Source: Burkholderiaceae bacterium (GTDB lineage: Bacteria; Pseudomonadota; Gammaproteobacteria; Burkholderiales; Burkholderiaceae_E). From it: a stretch of DNA of 34,958 nt. The position numbers and the translations under genes are program-made. The stretch is taken from positions 1 through 34,958 of the forward strand of contig JANJTK010000095.1 of NCBI GenBank assembly GCA_024711155.1, written 5' to 3'. Shown here one piece after another: positions 1 through 11,932 of this stretch. Positions within the stretch are counted from its first letter, which is position 1. The number at the start of each line of letters is the position of its first letter. Under the pieces are notes generated by a model that ran no database searches, was not told where the DNA came from, and saw nothing but the letters and a program-made list of their open reading frames with translations.

Positions 1-160
1 GGGTACCCTGCGAAGGAATGCCCTGTTTTCTTCGTGCGCCATACTTGCCCCTTCTTCTGCGCGCTGCCGCGCCCCGCAGGCCGCGCAGCAGTGCCACCAT
101 TCTGCACCAGACGCGACGAATATCACAAAGTGCTCAAAGATGCTTCGGTTAACCCGATGA

Positions 161-1827
<1,667 letters not shown>

Positions 1828-1843
1828 GCCGGGCTCGCCCGGC
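1828..1843. terminator. Short GC hairpin between convergent Smr and MobA-like genes
   Basis: GCCGGG-CTCG-CCCGGC immediately after the Smr stop codon; no T-tract, so only a candidate terminator. Confidence 0.3.
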
Positions 1844-1863
1844 TGCGCTGCCCGGCTGCGCTG
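1838..1863. repeat. Two tandem copies of 13-bp CCCGGCTGCGCTG
   Basis: Exact repeat CCCGGCTGCGCTG|CCCGGCTGCGCTG read directly in the 42-bp convergent intergenic gap. Confidence 0.8.
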
Positions 1864-1869
1864 CGCCGC

Positions 1870-2544
1870 TCAGTTGCGCGGCCCGGCGACGACCCGCACG
1901 CCGCGCGCGGCCAGCCGCTCGAGATCGGCGGGGCTGTCGATGTCGACGACGAAGTGGTCGTTCGGCGCCTCCACCCGGTGCGCCCGCTCGGGATGCGCCG
2001 CGAGGTAGCCGCGCACGCCGGCTGCATCGCGCGACGCATCGTGGGCCGCGAGGATCGGCGCGCGCATCGCAGCGTCGATCACGACCGGGTTGCCGCGCCG
2101 GCCTTCGAACACCGGGATCGCCGCCGAACCGGCCGGCAGCGCGCGATGCCGCGCGACCAGCCAGCGCAGGTCGGCAGCGTCGAGCAGCGGCTGGTCCGAC
2201 AACATGACCAGGATCGCGTCGAGATCGGACGGCAAGGCGCGCAGTCCGGCGACGACCGACACCTGCTGTTCGGGCGAGGGATCGGCGCTGCACCAGAGGC
2301 TGGGCGCAAGCCCGGCGAGCGCCGCGCGCACGGCGTCGGCTGCGACGCCGTGCACGACCGCCACCGGCGCGAGCGGCACCGCCTGCAGCACTCGCAGCGC
2401 GCGCCTGACCATCGGCTCGCCGTCGATCGTCGCGAGCAGCTTGTCGGGTCCGCCCATCCGCGTCGACCTTCCGGCGGCGAGCAGGATCGCACCCACGCGC
2501 CGCGCGCGCTCCCCTGCGGGGGCGTCCGGCACGGGCTCATCCAT
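1870..2544 (-). CDS. MobA/MocA-like NTP transferase (molybdenum cofactor nucleotidyltransferase family)
   Basis: N-terminal VGAILLAAGRSTRMGGPDKLLATIDGEPMVRR, typical of MobA/MocA-like nucleotidyltransferases; also LVMLSDQPLLDAADL and RRGNPVVIDAAM. Confidence 0.88.
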   Translation of the reverse strand: MDEPVPDAPAGERARRVGAILLAAGRSTRMGGPDKLLATIDGEPMVRRALRVLQAVPLAPVAVVHGVAADAVRAALAGLAPSLWCSADPSPEQQVSVVAGLRALPSDLDAILVMLSDQPLLDAADLRWLVARHRALPAGSAAIPVFEGRRGNPVVIDAAMRAPILAAHDASRDAAGVRGYLAAHPERAHRVEAPNDHFVVDIDSPADLERLAARGVRVVAGPRN

Positions 2545-2589
2545 TCGCGCACGCCCGCGTCGTGCTGCGCGCGCTGCGCGCCGGCCGCG

Positions 2590-3054
<465 letters not shown>

Positions 3055-4689
3055 TCAGTCGCGAAAGCGCGACGTGATCGGATGGCGCCAGTCGCGGCCG
3101 AAGGCGCGGTGTGTGACGCGGATGCCGATCGGCGCCTGGCGCCGCTTGTACTCGCTGATCCGCACCAGCCGCACCACGCGGTCGATGGCCTCGCGCGGAT
3201 GGCCCGCCGCGGCGATCTCCTCGATGCCGCGGTTGTCCTCCATGTACATCTGCATGATCGCGTCGAGCACCTCGTAGGGCGGCAGCGAGTCCTGGTCGGT
3301 CTGGTCCGGCTTCAGCTCGGCCGACGGCGCCCGCGTCAGGATGCGCTCCGGGATCACCACGCCCTGCGCGTTGCGCCAGCGCGCCAGCCGGTAGACCAGC
3401 GTCTTCGCGATGTCCTTGATCACCGCGAAGCCGCCGGCCATGTCGCCGTACAGCGTGCAGTAACCGACCGCCATCTCGCTCTTGTTGCCGGTGGTGAGCA
3501 CGATCGAGCCGTACTTGTTCGACAGCGCCATCAGCAGCGTCCCGCGCACGCGGGCCTGGATGTTCTCCTCGGTCGTGTCCTGCGGCAAACCGCGGAACTC
3601 CTCCGCCAGCGTGCCGAGGAACGCGTCGAAGCAGCCCGTGATCGGAATCTCGTCGTAGCGCACGCCGACCCGCCGCGCCATCTCGCGCGCGTCGACGAGC
3701 GAGATCGTCGCGGTGTACGGCGACGGCATCATCACCGTGCGAACGCGCTCCGGGCCGAGCGCGTCGACGGCGATCGCCAGTGTCAGCGCCGAATCGACGC
3801 CTCCCGAGAGCCCGATGATCGCGCCGGGAAAGCCGTTCTTGCCGAGGTAGTCGCGCACCCCCAGCACCAGCGCCCCGTAGACCTGCTCCTCGAGCGGCGG
3901 CGTCGGCTGGATCGTCCCGGCCGCCACCGACGACTGCGCGCCGCCCTCGAGCTCGACGACCAGCAGGTCCTCGCGAAACGCCGGCGCCTGCGCGCGCAAC
4001 TCGCCGCGCGCGTCGAGCGCGAACGACAGCCCGTCGAACACCAGCTCGTCCTGTCCGCCGACCAGGTTGGCGGCAACCATCGGCAGCCCCAGGGCGCACA
4101 CGTTCTCGCGCGCCACGTCGAGCCGCACGTGCTGCTTGTTCATGTGGAACGGGGACGCGTTCATCGCCAGGATCGCCTGCGCCCCGGCCGCGTGCGCACA
4201 CTGGGGCGCGTAGCGGTACCAGAAGTCCTCGCAGATCAGCACGCCGAGACGCACGCCGTCGACCTCGAACACCAGCGGCCGGTTGGCCGGCTCGAAGTAG
4301 CGCTCCTCGTCGAAGACGTCGTAGTTCGGCAGGTCGTGCTTGTCGTACTCGCCGGCCAGGCGTCCGCGGTGCAGCAGGCTCGCGCCGTTGTAGCGCGCGC
4401 CGCCGCGGCGGCGCGGATGTCCTGCGAGCAGGAACAGGTCGAGTTCGCGCGTGGCTTCGCACAACGCCGCCAGTGCCCGGTCGCAGGCGTCGAGGAAGGA
4501 TGCGCGCAGCAGCAGGTCCTCGGGCGGGTAGCCGCACAGCGACAGTTCGGGGGTCACGAGCACCCGCGCCCCGCGCTCGACCGCCTGCCGGGCGGCGGCG
4601 ACGATGCGCGCGACGTTGCCGTCGAAATCGCCGACGATCTGGTTCAGCTGCGCTGCGGCGATTCGCATCGTGGAGAGCCCCGGGGTCAT
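3055..4689 (-). CDS. nadE: Glutamine-dependent NAD+ synthase
   Basis: 544 aa; N-terminal nitrilase/amidase-type domain (ILICEDFWYRYAPQCAHAAGAQAILAMNASPFHMNK) and C-terminal synthase domain (GAIIGLSGGVDSALTLAIAVDALGPERV). Confidence 0.96.
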   Translation of the reverse strand: MTPGLSTMRIAAAQLNQIVGDFDGNVARIVAAARQAVERGARVLVTPELSLCGYPPEDLLLRASFLDACDRALAALCEATRELDLFLLAGHPRRRGGARYNGASLLHRGRLAGEYDKHDLPNYDVFDEERYFEPANRPLVFEVDGVRLGVLICEDFWYRYAPQCAHAAGAQAILAMNASPFHMNKQHVRLDVARENVCALGLPMVAANLVGGQDELVFDGLSFALDARGELRAQAPAFREDLLVVELEGGAQSSVAAGTIQPTPPLEEQVYGALVLGVRDYLGKNGFPGAIIGLSGGVDSALTLAIAVDALGPERVRTVMMPSPYTATISLVDAREMARRVGVRYDEIPITGCFDAFLGTLAEEFRGLPQDTTEENIQARVRGTLLMALSNKYGSIVLTTGNKSEMAVGYCTLYGDMAGGFAVIKDIAKTLVYRLARWRNAQGVVIPERILTRAPSAELKPDQTDQDSLPPYEVLDAIMQMYMEDNRGIEEIAAAGHPREAIDRVVRLVRISEYKRRQAPIGIRVTHRAFGRDWRHPITSRFRD

Positions 4690-4725
4690 GCGGTCCGATC
4701 TGCGCCGATTATGGCACCCGATCGG

Positions 4726-6192
4726 CTACTGCTGCCCGCCCGCCGCTCCTGCCTGATCGCGCCAGCCGCCGCCGAGCGCCTTCATCAGGTCGACGCTGTA
4801 CGAGAACCGCGCCTGCCGGTTGCGAATCAGCGCGAGCTCGGCGTCGTTCTGCGTGCGCATCGCGTCGAGCAGCTCGAGATATCCCGAGTACCCGTTCTCG
4901 TAGCGCGCGCGCGCGAGCCGCACGACGTTGCGCGCCGCGTCGAGCCGGGTCCGCAGGTCGTTCTCGGCCACTGCACTGCGCTCGCTGTTCGACAGCGCGT
5001 CGCCCACCTCGCGGTAGGCGTTCTCGCTCGCCCTCTGGTAGGACGCAAGCGCCTGCCGCTGGCGCGCTTCGGCCTGGTCGCTGCGCGCCTGCAGCTTGCC
5101 GGCGTCGAACACCGGCAGCGCGAGGCCGAAGCCGAGCGACCAGATGCGCGCGCCGCTGCGCAGCAGGTCGGACAGCTCGGCGCTCTGCCCGCCGAGCGAA
5201 CCGGTGAGCGAGATCGTCGGCATCATCGAGGCGCGTGCCACGCCGATGCGCGCGTTCGCAGCCTGCAGTTGCGCCTCGGCCTGGCGCACGTCCGGGCGGC
5301 GGTCGAGCAGGCTCGACGGCAGCCCGGCAGGCGGCAACGGCGGGATCGGCACCGAGCGCAGGTCGCCCGCGGCCACGCCCAGCCCCGGCTGTCCCGACAG
5401 CGCCCCCAGCTGGCGCTCGAGCGCCGCGCGCTGGCGCTCGAGCTCGACGAGCTGCAGCGCGGCGTCGGCGCGTGCCGCCTCGGCCTGGTTGAGGTCGAGG
5501 TCGGACACGACGCCGCCGCGCGCGCGCGCGCGCACGACGTCGAGGCTCTCGCTGCGCACCTGCAAGGTCTCGCGCGTGACCACGATCTGCGCGTCGACCG
5601 AGCGCAGCGCGAACCACGCCTGCGTCGCCGCTCCGGCCACGCTCAGCGCGACCACCTCGCGGGCGTAGCCGCTCGCCAGCAGCTGCGCCTGCGCGGCTTC
5701 GGCGCCGCGGCGCAACCGCCCCCAGAAGTCGAGCTCGAACGCCGTCGAGAGCGCCAGCCGCCGGTCGTCGCGCAACGGCACCGTGGTGGGCAGGGTGCCG
5801 AGCGTCGTCACGCGCGAGCGCGAGGCGCTCGCGCCGAGGTCGACCTGCGGCACGAGCGTCGCCTGCGCCTCGCGCAGCACGGCCTGTGCCTCCTCGAGCT
5901 GCGCGATCGCGATGCGCGCATCGGCGTTGCGAGCCAGCGCCGCATCGACCAGCGCGTCGAGCCCCGGGTCGCGATACAGCTTCCACCAGTCCGGACGCAG
6001 CGGGCTCGCCGCCTCGGCGGCGGGCGCAAGGTCGACGAAACGCTCGGGCAGCGTGTGCGCCGGCCGCTGGTAGTCGGGCCCCATCGGCGCGCAGGCGGCG
6101 CCGGCGAGCAGCAACGCCAGCGCGCCGGCCGCGCGCCCGGCCCGGCGCGCGCCCGGCCCCAGAGGAGCGGCCCCGGCCGCGGCGCGGGTCAC
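4726..6192 (-). CDS. RND efflux outer membrane lipoprotein (NodT/OprM family)
   Basis: Lipobox-like signal LALLLAGAACAPMGPDYQRP; LPERFVDLAP...DPGLDALVDAALARNADARIA; coiled-coil repeats. GTG start overlaps the stop of the RND pump gene (GTGA). Confidence 0.93.
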   Translation of the reverse strand: MTRAAAGAAPLGPGARRAGRAAGALALLLAGAACAPMGPDYQRPAHTLPERFVDLAPAAEAASPLRPDWWKLYRDPGLDALVDAALARNADARIAIAQLEEAQAVLREAQATLVPQVDLGASASRSRVTTLGTLPTTVPLRDDRRLALSTAFELDFWGRLRRGAEAAQAQLLASGYAREVVALSVAGAATQAWFALRSVDAQIVVTRETLQVRSESLDVVRARARGGVVSDLDLNQAEAARADAALQLVELERQRAALERQLGALSGQPGLGVAAGDLRSVPIPPLPPAGLPSSLLDRRPDVRQAEAQLQAANARIGVARASMMPTISLTGSLGGQSAELSDLLRSGARIWSLGFGLALPVFDAGKLQARSDQAEARQRQALASYQRASENAYREVGDALSNSERSAVAENDLRTRLDAARNVVRLARARYENGYSGYLELLDAMRTQNDAELALIRNRQARFSYSVDLMKALGGGWRDQAGAAGGQQ

Positions 6193-9100
6193 CGAACGTC
6201 TCCCTGCGCGTCGCGCGCCGCCGTCACGTCCTCGCCCTTGCGCCGCCGCGCCGCCAGCGTGAAGAACAGCGGTACGAAGATCGTCGCGACGAAAGTGGCG
6301 ACGATCATGCCGCCGAACACCCCCGTGCCCATCGAGCGCCGGGCCGCCCCGCCAGCCCCCGAGGCGATCACGAGCGGCACGACGCCGAGCACGAAAGCGA
6401 GCGACGTCATCACGATCGGCCGGAAGCGCAGCCGCGCCGCGTTCAGCGCCGATTCGAGCGGCGTCATCCCGGCCAGGAACCCTTGCTGCGCGAACTCGAC
6501 GATCAGGATCGCATTCTTCGCCGCCAGGCCGATCAGCACCACGAGGCCGATCTGGAAGTAGATGTCGTTTTCCATCCCGCGCAGCATCACGAAGCCGAGC
6601 GCGCCGGCCACGGCGAACGGCACGGTCAGCAGCACCGCCACCGGAATCCCCCAGCGCTCGTAGAGCGCCGCCAGGATCAGGTAGACCATCACCAGCGCGA
6701 ACCCGAACGCGAACACCGATGCGCGGCCTGCGCGCTTCTCCTGGAAGCCCTGCCCGGTCCACGCCATCTGGTAGCCCTCTGGCAGCGCGCGCGCCGCGAC
6801 CTCCTCGACGGCGCGTATCGCGTCGTTCGAGCTGACACCGGGCTTGCTGCCCGCCATCACCTTGGCGGCGACGTAGCCGTTGAAGCGCTCGAGCTGGTCC
6901 GGGCCGGCGATGTTGCGCACCGAAAGCAGCGCCTTCAGCGGAATCATCTCGCCGCTGGCCGTCGAGCGCACGAACACGTTGCCGAGATCCTCCGGCTTCG
7001 CGCGGTATCGCGCGTCGGCCTGCAACTGGACGCGATACGCGCGGCCGAACTTGTTGAAGTCGTTCACGTAGAGCGTGCCCATCGTCGCCTGCAGCGCTTC
7101 GAACACGTCCTGCACCGGGACGCCCAGCGAGAGCGCCTTTTCGCGGTCGACCTCGACGCGCAGCTGCGGCACCGTGGGCCGGAAGAACGTGTTGACACCC
7201 TGCAGCAGCGGGTGCGCGGAGAGCTCGCCCATGAAGGCCTGCACGACCTGCTGCAACCGCACCGGATCGGGATCGCCGCGTCCCTGCACGTACACCTCCA
7301 TGCCGCCGGCGGTGCCGAGGCCGCGGATCGCGGGCGGATTGAAAGCGATCGCCATGCCGTCGCGCAATCCCATGCCGCGCCGGAAGATCTCGCCGATCAC
7401 GTCGCGCGCGCTGTGCTCGCGCACCGACCAGTCCTTGAGCGGCACGAACAGCGTCGCCACGTTGTTCTTGCTGCCGCCGCCGACGAGGTCGAAACCGTTG
7501 ATGGCCATCACGTGCTGGATCGCCGGATGATCGGCGAGCATCCGCTGCATCTGCGCCGACGCGTTGCTGGTGCGCTCGAGCGTGGCGCCGTCGGGCAGCA
7601 CGACCGAGCCGAGGACGTAGCCCTGGTCCTCGGCCGGCACGAAGCTCGACGGCACGCGCGAGAACAGCACCGCCGCCACTGCGACGATGCCTGCGAAGGC
7701 CAGCATCGCCAGCACGCGGTGCTTCAGCGCGAGGTTCACGAGGCGCAGGAACAGCCGCGTCAGCGCGGCGAAACCGGCGTTGAACGGCCTGAACAGCCGC
7801 GACTCGTGATCGCCCGCCTTCAGCATCAGCGCGCACAGCGCCGGCGTGAGCGTCAGCGCGATGATTCCGGAGAGCGCGACCGCGATCGCCACCGTGACGG
7901 CGAACTGCTTGTACAACTGCCCGGCGATGCCGCCGAGGAAGGCGACCGGGATGAACACGGAGCACAGCACCAGCACGATCGCCACGATCGCGCCGGAGAC
8001 CTCGCGCATCGCCTCGATCGCCGCGGCGCGCGCCGAGAGCTTCTGCTCGCGCATCAGCCGCTCGACGTTCTCGAGCACCACGATCGCGTCGTCGACGACG
8101 ATGCCGATCGCCAGCACCATCGCGAACAAGGTCAGCGTGTTGATCGTGAAGCCGAACAGCCAGAGCCCGGCGAAGGTGCCGACCAGAGAAACCGGCACCG
8201 CGATCATCGGGATGAACGTCGCACGCGCGGTCTGCAGGAACACGAACACGACCAGGACCACGAGCAGCGCGGCCTCGACGATCGTCTTGGTGACCTCGTT
8301 GATCGACGACTGCACGTAGCGCGTGACGTCGATCGGCACCACGTAGTCGAGGCCCTCCGGGAAGTCCTTGCGGAGCTCGGCCATCCGCGCGTGCACCGCC
8401 TTCGCGACCTGAAGCGCGTTGGCGCCGGACTGCAGGAACACCGCCGTCCCGAGCGAAGGGCGTCCGTCCAGCGTGTTGGACGACTCGTAGTTGACCGCGC
8501 CGAGCTCGATGCGCGCCACGTCCTTCAGCCGCAGCAAGCCCGAGGGGCCGCCCGCGCGCACGACGATCTCGCCGAACTGTTCGGGCTCGACCAGCCTGCC
8601 CTGCGCGGTCACCGTGTAGACGAGGCTCTGCCCGGGCGGCGCCGGCTCGGCGCCGATCTTGCCGGCTGCGTACTGCGCGTTCTGGGCGCGCACGGCGGCC
8701 GCGATCTCGGCGGTCGTGACGCCGAGCTGTGCCATCCGGTCGGGCTTGAGCCAGATGCGCATCGAATAGTCGCGCGCGCCGAAGATCGTCACGTCGGCGA
8801 CACCCGGCAGGCGCTTGAGCTCGTCGACAAGGTTCAGCGACGAATAGTTCGACAGGTACAGGCTGTCGTAGCGTCCGTCGGGCGAGCGCAGCTGGACGAT
8901 CATCAGGATGTCGTTGGAGCGCTTCTGCACCGTCACGCCGTTGCGGCGGACCTCGTCGGGCAGGCGCGGCATGGCCAGCTGCACCCGGTTGTTGACGTCG
9001 AACATCGCCTGGCTGACGTCGGTCCCGACCTCGAAGGTGGCCGTGATGCTGACCGCGCCGCTGGAAGACGAGTTCGACTGGTAGTACAGCATCCCCTCGA

Positions 9101-9314
9101 CGCCCGACATCCGCTCCTCGATCGTCGCCGCGACCGTCTTCGCCAGCGTCTCGGCGCTCGCGCCGGGGTAGTTGGTGCTGATGGTGATCGTCGGCGGCGA
9201 GATCTCGGGGTACTGCGCGACCGGCAGTACCTGCGAAGCGACCAGGCCGGCCAGCGCGATCACGATCGCCAGGACAGCCGCGAAGATCGGGCGTCCGATG
9301 AAGAAACGCGACAT
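6189..9314 (-). CDS. RND multidrug efflux transporter, HAE1 family (AcrB/MexB-like)
   Basis: 1041 aa; MSRFFIGRPIFAAVLAIVIALAGLVASQVLPVAQYPEISPPTITISTNYPGA; IGIVVDDAIVVLENVERLM; GLAAKNAILIVEFA. Confidence 0.97.
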   Translation of the reverse strand: MSRFFIGRPIFAAVLAIVIALAGLVASQVLPVAQYPEISPPTITISTNYPGASAETLAKTVAATIEERMSGVEGMLYYQSNSSSSGAVSITATFEVGTDVSQAMFDVNNRVQLAMPRLPDEVRRNGVTVQKRSNDILMIVQLRSPDGRYDSLYLSNYSSLNLVDELKRLPGVADVTIFGARDYSMRIWLKPDRMAQLGVTTAEIAAAVRAQNAQYAAGKIGAEPAPPGQSLVYTVTAQGRLVEPEQFGEIVVRAGGPSGLLRLKDVARIELGAVNYESSNTLDGRPSLGTAVFLQSGANALQVAKAVHARMAELRKDFPEGLDYVVPIDVTRYVQSSINEVTKTIVEAALLVVLVVFVFLQTARATFIPMIAVPVSLVGTFAGLWLFGFTINTLTLFAMVLAIGIVVDDAIVVLENVERLMREQKLSARAAAIEAMREVSGAIVAIVLVLCSVFIPVAFLGGIAGQLYKQFAVTVAIAVALSGIIALTLTPALCALMLKAGDHESRLFRPFNAGFAALTRLFLRLVNLALKHRVLAMLAFAGIVAVAAVLFSRVPSSFVPAEDQGYVLGSVVLPDGATLERTSNASAQMQRMLADHPAIQHVMAINGFDLVGGGSKNNVATLFVPLKDWSVREHSARDVIGEIFRRGMGLRDGMAIAFNPPAIRGLGTAGGMEVYVQGRGDPDPVRLQQVVQAFMGELSAHPLLQGVNTFFRPTVPQLRVEVDREKALSLGVPVQDVFEALQATMGTLYVNDFNKFGRAYRVQLQADARYRAKPEDLGNVFVRSTASGEMIPLKALLSVRNIAGPDQLERFNGYVAAKVMAGSKPGVSSNDAIRAVEEVAARALPEGYQMAWTGQGFQEKRAGRASVFAFGFALVMVYLILAALYERWGIPVAVLLTVPFAVAGALGFVMLRGMENDIYFQIGLVVLIGLAAKNAILIVEFAQQGFLAGMTPLESALNAARLRFRPIVMTSLAFVLGVVPLVIASGAGGAARRSMGTGVFGGMIVATFVATIFVPLFFTLAARRRKGEDVTAARDAQGDVR

Positions 9315-9331
9315 GCCTCAGCCTCGCCCGC

Positions 9332-10585
9332 TCAGCGCGCGCTCGCGGGCCCGGCGCCCGGCGCTCCGCCCGGCGCCCGGCCGGCCGGCCCGGCCCCGGG
9401 CGCTCTCGGCTGGATCGTCGCGTTCGGGCGCAGCCGGATCAGGTTGTCGAGCGCCACCCGGTCGCCGGCCTGCAGCCCCTTCTCGACGATCCAGTCGCTC
9501 CCGTCCCAGCCGCCGACCTCGACCGGACGCAGGCTCACCTTGTTGGACGCATCGACGATCCACACGAAGCGGCCGCGGTCGTTCTGGACCACCGCGGTCT
9601 GCGGCAGCGCGACCGCGTCGCGCGCTCCGATTTCGACGCGCGCCTTGACGTACTGCCCCGGCAACAGCACAAGGCCCGGATTGGCAAACTCGGCGCGCAG
9701 CTGGACGGTGCCGAGCCGCAGATCGACCGTCGAGCCGGTGAAGTTGAGCCTTCCCGCGCGCTCGTAGGTCCTTCCATCGGCCAGCGCGAGGCGCACCGTC
9801 GCCGCCTTCGCGCCGGCGCCGCGCAGCTGCGCGTACTCGGCATCCGAAAGCGAGAATCGCACCCAGATCGGATCGGTCTGCGTCAGCGTCGTGAGCAGGG
9901 CGCTTTCGCTGCCCGGGCTGACCAGGCTGCCCTCGGAGCGCAGCGTGCGACCCGACACACCCGAGATCGGTGCGTTGACGGCCGTGTAGGAGAGGTTCAG
10001 CTCCGCCTCGTGCACGCGCGCCTGGGCCGCCTGCAGCGTTGCCTGCGTCTGCAGTCGCGAGGCCTGCGCGTCGTCGTACTCGCGCTGGCTGATCGCTCGC
10101 TCCGCGAGCAGCTTCTGGAGCCGCTCCGCCTCGAGTTGCGAGCGCGCCGCGCGTGCCTGCGCCTCGGCCAGCGCGGCACGCGTCTGCGCCAGCGAAATCT
10201 CGAACGGCGCGCGGTCGATGCGGTACATCGGCGCACCGGCGCGAACCAGTTCGCCCTCGCGAAACAGCTGCCGCTCCAGAATGCCGGCCACCCGCGCCCG
10301 CACTTCGACCTCGCGCGAGCCTTCGGTGCGCGCGACGGCGTCCAGCACGACCGGCACCTTGCGCGGGCGCACCTCGGCGACCGTCACCGGCAGCGCGGGC
10401 GGCGCGCCGCCGGCGGCTCCCGGCCCGGCTCCCGGCCCCGCACCACCGCCGGGCGCAGCCGCACCGGCTGGCGCGCCGGCCGGCGGCTTCGGCGCCGAGC
10501 CATCACAAGCGGCAATCGCCAGGACCGCGGCGACGACGGACGATGCGAGCGCGAAGCGACGCGAACGCGACATGGCTTCTGTCAT
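9332..10585 (-). CDS. RND efflux periplasmic adaptor (membrane fusion protein)
   Basis: Signal/lipobox SSVVAAVLAIAACDGS; VTVAEVRPRKVPVVLDAVARTEGSREVEVRARVAGILERQLFREGELVRAGAPMYRID; coiled coil; LLPGQYVKARVEIG. Alternative ATG at 10573. Confidence 0.94.
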   Translation of the reverse strand: MTEAMSRSRRFALASSVVAAVLAIAACDGSAPKPPAGAPAGAAAPGGGAGPGAGPGAAGGAPPALPVTVAEVRPRKVPVVLDAVARTEGSREVEVRARVAGILERQLFREGELVRAGAPMYRIDRAPFEISLAQTRAALAEAQARAARSQLEAERLQKLLAERAISQREYDDAQASRLQTQATLQAAQARVHEAELNLSYTAVNAPISGVSGRTLRSEGSLVSPGSESALLTTLTQTDPIWVRFSLSDAEYAQLRGAGAKAATVRLALADGRTYERAGRLNFTGSTVDLRLGTVQLRAEFANPGLVLLPGQYVKARVEIGARDAVALPQTAVVQNDRGRFVWIVDASNKVSLRPVEVGGWDGSDWIVEKGLQAGDRVALDNLIRLRPNATIQPRAPGAGPAGRAPGGAPGAGPASAR

Positions 10586-10698
10586 GGCGGGAGATGGCGC
10601 AGGCCCGGTGGCGCGAAAGCGCAGAGTATATACACCGCCCCGCGCGCCCGGCCTCGCCCTGCGGGCATCGGCGACACGCGAGCGCGGAACGACCGCGA

Positions 10699-11898
10699 TC
10701 AGGCCGCGGGCGCCGGCGGCGCCGCGGGTTCGACGCCGCCCAGCGCGGCCATCCGGTAGCGCTGCCTGGCCTCGTCGGCTCGCCCGAGCCGCTCGTAGAG
10801 CGCCGCGAGAAGCACCTGCGTTTCGGGCTCGGGCGCCCCCTGGACCGACAACAGCAGGAATTCCTCGGCCTTTCCCCAGAGTCCCTGCACGGCGCACAGG
10901 CTGCCCAGCGTGCGCAGCAGCACCGGATCGTCGCCGTGGCGCAACCTCCAGGCCTCGGCCGCCCCGAGTCGCTCACGCGCCGGCACCGCATCGAGGCGGG
11001 CATAGAGCGCCACCAGCGGCGCCACCAGGCGCGTTTCCATGCGCTGCTCGACAATGCGCGCGGCCTGCTCGGCGCGCCCGGCGCCGGCGAACGCCCGCGC
11101 CGCCGCCTCGGCGATTTCGTCGATGTCTCGCTCGGGCACGGACAGCGCCGCATACAGCTGCTGGATCGCGTCGGCGTCACCGGCGCGCGCCGCGAACAGC
11201 GCCCTGCAGGCGCGGATCCGCAACCCGCGGATGGCGGCCGGATGCATCGCGTCGCGTTTCTCGAGATGGCGCAGCGCCTGCAGCAGTGCACCCCAGTCCT
11301 GCGCCTGCTCGTGCGCCCGCATCGCGATCCGCAGCGCGTGGATGTGGCGCTGGCCGCCCGCCTGCAGCGTCGAGATCGCCGCCAGCGCGTCGGTTGGCCG
11401 ATGGTCCTCGACGGCGAACTCGGCCATCGTCATCAACAGCGCGTTGGCAGCGCCCGGCGCTTCCCGGGCGGCCTCGAGCCAGCGATCGCGTCGCTCCGCC
11501 TCGCGCATCCTCTGCGCCGCGCGCGCCGCCACCAGCGACGCAACACCGCCGAGCGAGTTCTCGCCGAGCGCTCCCTGCGCAAGGCGCTCGGCTCGTCCGA
11601 AGCGCCCCTCGAACAGCGCCAGCAGGCTGTCGCGCAAGCTCGCGAGCGCAGCGTCGCGCCGCCGCCGTTCGCGGTACTCGCGCACGCGCGCCGGCAGGTT
11701 CATCGCGTTCGACAGCCCGGCCAGCAGCAGGTGCAGGACGACGAACGCGACCACCACCGCGAGCAACGCGAGATTCACCGACACGTCGACGCGGTACGGC
11801 GGCCACAGGACGGTGACGTTGCCGTCGTTGAGCCGCATCAGCATCGCGAGGCCGACCGCGGCCGACACGACCAGCAGACCCCAGATCACGCGCCGCAT
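10699..11898 (-). CDS. hemY: HemY-type heme biosynthesis-associated TPR membrane protein
   Basis: N-terminal membrane segments with HemY-like WPPYRVDVSVNLALLAVVVAFVVLHLLLAGLSNAMNLPARVREYRERRRRDAA; TPR-like C-terminus; downstream of hemX. Confidence 0.9.
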   Translation of the reverse strand: MRRVIWGLLVVSAAVGLAMLMRLNDGNVTVLWPPYRVDVSVNLALLAVVVAFVVLHLLLAGLSNAMNLPARVREYRERRRRDAALASLRDSLLALFEGRFGRAERLAQGALGENSLGGVASLVAARAAQRMREAERRDRWLEAAREAPGAANALLMTMAEFAVEDHRPTDALAAISTLQAGGQRHIHALRIAMRAHEQAQDWGALLQALRHLEKRDAMHPAAIRGLRIRACRALFAARAGDADAIQQLYAALSVPERDIDEIAEAAARAFAGAGRAEQAARIVEQRMETRLVAPLVALYARLDAVPARERLGAAEAWRLRHGDDPVLLRTLGSLCAVQGLWGKAEEFLLLSVQGAPEPETQVLLAALYERLGRADEARQRYRMAALGGVEPAAPPAPAA

Positions 11899-11932
11899 CG
11901 GTGTTCCGCCTCCGGGCCTTCGAGCCCGCGCC

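Noticed and set aside
1-42. Possible start of a divergent gene on the minus strand (MAHEENRAFLRRVP...)
   Set aside because: Only 14 codons before the window edge; not enough to identify or to distinguish from non-coding sequence.
4690-4725. CCGATC...GATCGG inverted pair between the efflux gene and nadE
   Set aside because: Six-base arms with a long loop are expected by chance in this composition.
5886-9767. 1293-aa ORF on the plus strand
   Set aside because: Antisense to the RND outer-membrane, pump and adaptor genes; R/H/D-rich low-complexity translation with no recognisable motif.
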